A program made the translations under genes and the position numbers. Source: Voacanga thouarsii (taxonomy: Eukaryota; Streptophyta; Magnoliopsida; Gentianales; Apocynaceae). From it: DNA of 64,000 nt. The stretch spans positions 1 through 64,000 of the forward strand of contig JANUWF010002066.1 in assembly GCA_026120185.1 (NCBI GenBank), read 5' to 3'. Shown here piece after piece: positions 57,366 through 64,000 of the stretch. Below the pieces are notes generated by a model, which was given only the letters and a program-made list of their open reading frames with translations, had not been told where the DNA came from and ran no database searches. The stretch's first letter is position 1. Every line of letters begins with the position of its first letter.

Positions 57366-60019
57366 TTGAGTTGTCCTGTAAAACCTGCTGCAAGAACATG
57401 AGCTACAAGCTAATCAAAATAGTTATTGGTAGTGCGATAAGCAGTGGCTACCACGGTCATTTCCTGAATTTTAAACATAATGTTGTACTTAGATTGACCA
57501 TCTATGTTTCATTCATAGATGTTGTTAGTATTGTAACAGTTTTGAAGAATGTTGGGACTTTCCTCAAGGGCAACATCTGGATGAGTGGCTCTAGGATAGT
57601 ACAATTTTTGAGAAGTTTTCCAATTGGAATGTCTATTCAATCGGAGAGGCAGGATGCCAGGTTGTAGAGGAAGCAATTTTCCCAAGTTAACACCAAGGAT
57701 CGAAGGAGATTCTAGACTATCATCAGAATAATTATCAGAAGCAGAATCAGGATCATTTTGATTTAAAATAGAAATAGAATTTTTGGAACCAACCTGTTAA
57801 TGAGATTCTAGAATGATTGATTTTTCAATTTCAGCTATTCTACGCTGAAGATCAGTAAGAATAGGTTTGTCTGATGTTCTCCTATTGAGTTCTTTTCTAT
57901 ATTGGAGACGAATCTCATAAGGTTGGAACAAAGGGATTGAAGGTGAAGAAGTACTAGACTCAGGAATGACTGGAGTTGAAGAAATACTTGGTTTTGAAAT
58001 CAAATATTCACCAATAGTTTTCAAATATTTGTTTGTATAATTATTTTGTTCATAAATATTTTGAATGTCTTTTGGATGGAACATATCATCGTCTTTGTCT
58101 TTCCTTTTAAAAGGAGTGGCATCAATTTGTTCAACTCCAAAAGGAATTTTGAATTTCTGACCAGGGGGAAATTCAGCAGAAATATTTTGTCCCTGGGCAG
58201 TTTGCCATAATTTTGAAACATTAACAGAAGAGGCAAAAGGATAATCAATATTATGGACTTCAGCATACGCTTCAAACCATAAAAAGAAATTAATTTGCTT
58301 TTAAATTGAATTTAAAAATTCATAATAAGAATCTTGAACTTTCTGTTGGTCAGATCCTTGAAAGTTTTCGAAGAACCATGTTCTTTTAGAAAGATTTGGA
58401 AGAGAATAAAATTCTTCTCTTAATTTGGTTTTGGCAATAACAAAAATATTTTGTACTTCTTTATCATCGGTCTGAAGAACATTAAGTTCTCCTGCCATAG
58501 CAGAATGAGTAGGTAAGGTAGGTAAATCTATCTCAGTGTCATCAGCTTCAGGCCGGGCAACATACCTAGCTTGAGGAATCCTAGAGTCGAGATTGATACC
58601 TTGTAGATGGGTAGCTACAGAGGATACTGAATGTTGAGGTGGTTAGATTCTTGATGAAGAGGCAATAGATTGGGGATATGAAATCCTTTGTAATTTCTAC
58701 AGATCTACAGGAGAATTATCTGATTTCTGATATAGTAGAATTTTCTGATTTATCAGAATGAGCTACATCAGTTAGAAGCCAATTGGAAGAAAAACTTACT
58801 CGATTCCAGGAGATAGGCTTGGGAGTTGAAAGATGAGATCTTTGCAAATCAGTTTGAAAAAGAACAGCTTCTCCTTTGTTAGATGTCTTCATAGCACCAG
58901 TATTAAAAGCAGAAGTCATTGTCTTATACTGAATTCTATAGATGATAGCAACAGGAAGAGAACATGTTTTGATCTTGTAATTGATAGTTTCAACATTGAG
59001 TGTTAGACTATCCACTATATTTAAATCTCGAAGAGATACAGTAAATTTTAGAAAACAATCAAAATGAACTGGTCCACTGCAAAGGCTAGTTTCTACCATG
59101 CCTAAGAGTAAATCATTAAAATCTATTAATCTAGTATCCCGGAGACATAGGAGGAGAGAAGTCTCAAGTCCTTCTCTGGAGAGGGTTTGGCTGCAATTTG
59201 GACAAGTCCAAAATGGAGATAATTATATTTTTGTTGGAAATGTTAGATTGCACTGGCAGAAAGAAGTCTAATTTCTTTGCAGTCAGAATCAATTTGAACT
59301 GTTTCTTCAACAGTCCTGATGACATAGTCACTAGTAAGTGACCATTTGGGAGATTTATAAATCTCATTAGGGGAAAACTTGGGAATTTTCCTATTGTCAA
59401 TAGATTGTTGAAGGTCAGAGTAATTAAACTCTTCCTTCAATTTTGAAGAATTTTGAGAAGAAGCATTGGAGAAAGAAGAGGACGGAGTGGATCTGGAAAA
59501 GAGGTGAAGGAAGGAAGACATGATGCAAATCTTTAAGAAAAGCAGTTAAATAAAATGCACAAAAAACAGATGGATGTACTGACTTCCCGTAATTTGGTGA
59601 TCATCACCGTCAAATTCCATAAGAAAGATATTTAAGTTCTCAGTTAGTTATGATGTAAAACATGGAGATCTGTTTGTGAGCATAATAGATATGAACATTA
59701 GTCAGTAAATAGAGGATAGATCTATAGAGTCAAATATAAGATCTGAGAGAGATAAGGCCATGAGAATAAATTCTCATCTTATACAAGTCCCGAGTCAATC
59801 AATAACCTCAATTCAACAACGGCTTTTATAACTCAGTTAAACAACTCATAGAGTAGATCTGATGGAATCAGACTGCTTTTCTTATCTCAACAGATCTGAC
59901 ATAGAGTCCATAGATCTATACAAGATGTACTAAATAATTCACAGATCTATTAATTTCATATCAGATACCACATGGAATTCATCATAATCAACTAAAAACA
60001 AGAATAATATACCTTACTT
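57366..60019 (-). pseudogene. Second pararetroviral copy, partial and inverted
   Basis: On the minus strand: leader from 60019, ORF1 ATG at 59519-59521 (MSSFLHLFSRSTP), movement protein (LCSGPVHFDC near 59080), the MAGELNVLQTDD segment starting at 58498, and the region up to the start of the coat domain, where it meets the main copy at 57365/57366. It lacks RT, ORF2, promoter and primer site. Breaks include a stop at 59243, a frame change before 59099, a TAA near 58301 and others. Some stops of the main copy (for example 49896) are not stops here, so the copies decayed separately at least in part. Confidence 0.88.
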
Positions 60020-61197
60020 TAGTTTAATACAATAGAGTTATTTTTTGTTTTATAATAATTTTAATTTTTAAATATAGTGGTAGCGATAAATGCATTCTAT
60101 ACACTATGCATCTATAATTTAAGATTTTGAAAGATCATTACTTTTATTATACAACAATTTATATTATAAGAAACCATCCAAATCAAACCAAACTAAGCCA
60201 AATATATTGGTTTGATGTTTTAATTGGTTTAATTTGGTTTTAAAAATTTCAAATTAAAATTACTAGTTTGATTTGAAAAATAGGTAAAAATACATTAAAC
60301 TAAACAGTAAAAATTCGCTACCTTCATTGAAAAAATAAAAAGGTGTTGTTGCAATTTCTGGAATTAATAGTTCATTTTTTCTAGCTTTCTTTCATTAACA
60401 AAAGCTAAATATGGAGAGTTGCGAGTCTATGTTTGTATTAATGGAAAAAATAGGTAGCTAATTTAATAAAGAGATTATTTGGAGGAGGTTGGCATAACTC
60501 AAATGATTGTTTGAGTGTCGAATCCTAGTTGGCAATAAAGAATAATTTTAACTTTCGTGTTTCAAAAATGTAATTTTTTTATATTTTGAAAATATTTAAT
60601 TCAAATATATATGTTACATAATTGTTACTTTTTTCATAATAAATATCAAATTTAAATTAAGCTTATATGTCTCTTTTATATAAGTAAATATGTTGCTATT
60701 TATTTAAAATTACTTTATTTATTAAATACAAATGAAAGAGGTGAAATTCAAACTTCAATCAATTAATATTTAATAATTAGATAAAATTCTTCTTCTCTTT
60801 TCTATTTTCAAAACCTTTTTTATTTCTCTCTCCTATCTTTTTTTTTTATCTTAATCATAAATAAATAACTTATTTAATCCCACAAATGAGACCTCCTTAA
60901 AAAGTATCGGATTAAGTCATCTAATAATACATTTTCATCAAGCACGAATTATATATTAAAAAATAATGACATGTACAGGAACTAAACTATATTTATTTTC
61001 CCTTCAGAAAGCATATGGCAATATGTTCATTTAATATAAAGAAAATAAAAAAGTCTAGTTCTCTTGAAGTAATGTTTCTCGAAAGATGTTTCTTGGTGCA
61101 TCCTATGCCCTTGATGCCCCCCCCCGGGGGCCCCAATGCAAAAGCAAAAAAGTAATATCAAGAAAGAAAGAATATGAATGGAAACCATTTTCATTCA

Positions 61198-61238
<41 letters not shown>

Positions 61239-63068
61239 GTATGTAAAGGAGTTGCGGAAAGCTCCTATTGTGACATGTGGTAGCTTCTTGCAATTCCTGT
61301 TTTGACACATGACAACCTCTTTCTCTGACAGGTGGCTTTTTGAATGTATATAAATATTTTTTTAAAAAAAGTGAAAAGTCATATAAATTCATTAGATTCA
61401 GATTATTCCAAATGAACATTATCTGCAACCTAAAATCCCGTCTTTTCGAATTTCTATCGATATTAAATATCTCTATTAACTATTAGGCTTTATACATTTT
61501 AGAATGGGTCTGGGAGTGTTCCTAAGACTGCAAAGGCCATACCAAAGGTTGAGGAATAGCATGATGCTAAGGGCCCCTCAGAAGTTTCATGTTAAGCTCT
61601 TATCTGAAGGATATGATTAGACTAATATGGACGTACTTTGCCAGATTTGTGGAGTACTATTAAATTGATATTATCTGTGAGGGAACAAGAGCAACCTCCT
61701 GATCATGGCTTAAATGATATAATCAACGGTAGGGTCAATTTGCTTTTAATTTTTTTCAGCTTTTTCATATGGAGTAAATACTACAGTGGTCGTGAGTTTT
61801 TATTTTTATACTTAGGATACAAACAAGGGAAACAATACATTAGTTCTCATGAAATAAGACGAGGAAAAACAACAGTAAGTGAAGTCTTCGAACTGACTAT
61901 GTAATGCAAATTAAATTGTTTATTTCCTAGCCAGATCGATCCAATTGCCAGCCAATTTATCTATTATGATATTGAAAACATTGATTGGAGGTGGTTTGTC
62001 GTCTTTCTAAATGAAAGAATTTTCTTGCCATCCCAACTCAGCAGCAAGAAGTAAGCTTACCTAATTGGTCATGGTGTCAAAATTTGGACTATCTTAATCT
62101 ATGATGATTTAGGAATCATATATAGTGGTATGATAAGTGGATGCCAAACTTCTATCCCAAATTATATGGTGAGAATTGCTACTGATTGTTAAGAAAAACA
62201 TGTATAATCCACCAACTATTCCTCTGCAGTTGGTCTGTCTTTAGAGTGAATTCGAAAAGCAACGGTCGTTTTCTTGGATTCTTTCATTCACTTTCAATAA
62301 GCAAGATCATTAAAAAACTACTTACAGTAAGAACAGGGTTCCAAGCCAAGTGCTTTTTGTAAAGAGTTTTATTAAGTGGCAAATTATGTAAAAAAAGATG
62401 GCCTTGATTCTGATTATAAGATCAGTATTCCTAGCCTAAGATTCAAAGTTTGTAACAGAATATACCAGATGGTGGTGGTTATTTGCAAGAAGGATATAAA
62501 TTACATAGATTGAGGACATTTTGTTCTTGGAGATAATTTCATTTTGATTGAGTTATTGATATAAAGAAAAGGGGGAAAATTCAAATTGAAAAATGATTCT
62601 CCAGAAAAAATATATTTTCATCACTGAGCATGTAGGCTAGCTAGCTACGTTATGGTTTTTGATATTTGAGAAATTTGAAAGTTCTGGAGCGAGGAATGTG
62701 GTGCTAGCTGGACGTTTGCATGTTAGCTTAAATGCCATTATCAAGAAATTTGTTTAATTTCTCTAAAATTTTCTGCTTTAAGACAAATGTGCATGATGTA
62801 TTACATGTCTGAAAAAGTCTTATAAAATGCATAAATTGAGGTGAGTGAAGTAGTCTCTGTTGATGTTGGCCGAAGTTTTACTTCCTATCTTGATGTAACT
62901 TTATTTGACAAGGGTAATATTATATACATTGTAAATTTGTAATATTTCATTGTCTCCATATATGGATAAAATTTCATAATGGATATAATAGATATGGTGA
63001 ATGGTGAACTTCTTTTATTAAAATTCTGCACTTCTGTGCTGTTCTTTTGACATTATGATTATCCATAG
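60020..63068. other. AT-rich sequence between pararetrovirus and RUS pseudogene
   Basis: No clear gene. It holds the right copy of the dispersed repeat (60325-60652), an AACCAAA / TTTGGTT inverted stretch near 60180-60245 of the kind seen in small DNA transposons, a C9-G5-C4 block near 61115, and a TA/TATG microsatellite at about 61201-61245. Upstream exons of the RUS pseudogene may lie here, but I could not identify them; ORFs at 61086 and 61638 are unrecognised. Confidence 0.45.
60325..60652 (+). repeat. Dispersed direct repeat, right copy
   Basis: Matches 46850-47179 over about 330 bp in the same orientation with scattered differences. Together the two copies bracket the Copia-like element and the whole pararetroviral locus. 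Confidence 0.88.
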
Positions 63069-63712
63069 GCTTTGCTTTATGCTGTTGGATTGGGAAAATG
63101 AGCCACTCCAACTGCAACTGTTGTCAATCGGGCATTTAATCATGGAATTGGATACCTCAATAAGATTCTATTGTCAAAATATGGAAGGCATTTGGATATC
63201 AATCGCAAAGGTTGGATGTTTGTTTGCAGACCTCTTGGAAAATGCTGCATATGGAATGGAGATCTTGACTCTTGCATTTCCACTTATCTTTGTCCCAATT
63301 AGTGTGTCTGCTAGAGCAAGAAGATCTGTAGCTGCATGGATTCAAGTAATTTTGATTTGTATGATTCATAAGGAAGATGATTCAAGATTTGTTTACTAAA
63401 AATATAAATCTTTACTTGGCAAGCTGCTACTAGAAGCTATTTCTATGCTAGCTTTGCTGCTCAGAGGAACTTTTCTGAGGTAGTTTTCTTCTCCTGCCTC
63501 TGTGCTGAAATAGAATAAACAATATCTTGGGTACGGGGAGTATATAGAAAGATTCTACATATTTTCTTGCCATTTTGTTCATGATTCATTAGCTACTGAT
63601 TTTGCTAAATGTTCCAAGTACAATAATGTCTTTTTAAAATGTTAGTGATGGCAGGTAATTGCAAAGGGTAAAGCATAGGGAATGGTGAGCAAATCTTGCG
63701 GGATTATGCTTG
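63069..63712 (+). pseudogene. RUS (root UV-B sensitive) / DUF647 family pseudogene, three exon remnants
   Basis: Exon remnants at 63069 to about 63346, 63424-63479 and 63655-63712 encode, in order, [59 protein letters not shown] and GMVSKSCGIMLG, which are hallmark blocks of RUS/DUF647 proteins (plant membrane proteins in UV-B and vitamin B6-related signalling). Breaks: TGA at 63099-63101 after GLGK, an extra base near 63215 between the KGW and LFADLL blocks, a damaged donor at the first exon end (CAAGTAATT where an extra G is needed), and TAG at 63676-63678 for the usual Gln. Gly-rich conserved residues (usually IGAAAGAGRS) are replaced by [10 protein letters not shown]. The following exon was not recognised before the window ends. 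Confidence 0.85.
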
Positions 63713-64000
63713 GTAGGTGAAAATCCCATATCTTTCCATGGAGTTGCATCCTTTTGTCCTACTGATGATCACCAAATAAATTTATTGTTGAAACTTTATT
63801 TTTAGACAAATTATTATGAGTTTCACATTTCTCTTAGAAAAGTGACTGTTATGGTACTATTGGCTAACTTAACATGTTTATTCTTTAGATTAACATAGTA
63901 AATATATGCAACGAATGTGGTTGGAATCTTGGAGGGCTCTATCAACCCACTTATCGAAATTGTGCAAAGTCTTATTACCAGATGAGGTGCCTTGTACTAA

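Overview
The window is a repeat-dense stretch of a flowering-plant nuclear genome, most likely a eudicot. The evidence is a spliced plant-type mRNA capping enzyme gene, a decayed RUS/DUF647 gene, Ty3 chromovirus and Copia LTR retrotransposons primed by initiator-tRNA-Met, and an endogenous pararetrovirus of the kind common in angiosperms. No CRISPR, operon or bacterial feature is present. Apart from the capping enzyme, every large ORF belongs to a dead mobile element or a broken gene.

Layout. (1) 1-10053, + strand: a Ty3 chromovirus of Tekay/Del type. It has the end of the 5' LTR, a primer site, an acidic leader ORF, gag-pol with chromodomain, a polypurine tract and a 4.3 kb 3' LTR. Its gag-pol frame is broken only by stop codons, most of them explicable as cytosine deamination. 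(2) 10054-11971: unassigned AT-rich spacer. (3) 11972-24019, - strand: an older, frameshifted relative of the same Ty3 lineage. (4) 24020-27347: unassigned, with a gag zinc-knuckle scrap and a perfect hairpin. (5) 27348-38827, - strand: ten clean exons giving the whole guanylyltransferase half of an mRNA capping enzyme. The fourth intron in transcript order holds an antisense Copia element (30473-34870) with a CTTTA target duplication. (6) 39420 to about 44640: remnants that look like minus-strand Ty3 LTRs, with a 0.74 kb internal direct duplication. (7) 47191-49065, - strand: a small Copia-like element with almost no interior, cut at one end. (8) 49069-60019: an endogenous caulimovirid locus. 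It has a short + fragment, a nearly unit-length + copy (leader, ORF1 with movement protein, coat, protease, RT and RNase H, ORF2, promoter, primer sites), and a minus partial copy joined to it. (9) 63069 to the end, + strand: a RUS/DUF647 pseudogene.

The host genes are independent of the elements. The capping enzyme adds the guanosine cap to nascent mRNA in the nucleus; all six nucleotidyltransferase motifs are visible and its ten exons join in frame. Its N-terminal triphosphatase half is not found in the window: sequence upstream of exon 38708-38827 soon runs into repeats, so those exons lie far upstream, outside the window, or are lost.

The most unusual items are the inverted pararetrovirus arrangement with its eight-fold ACATCA promoter array and doubled primer site, the leader ORF shared by two diverged Ty3 elements, and the stop-only decay of the first Ty3 element. 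I did not find a convincing new biological system.
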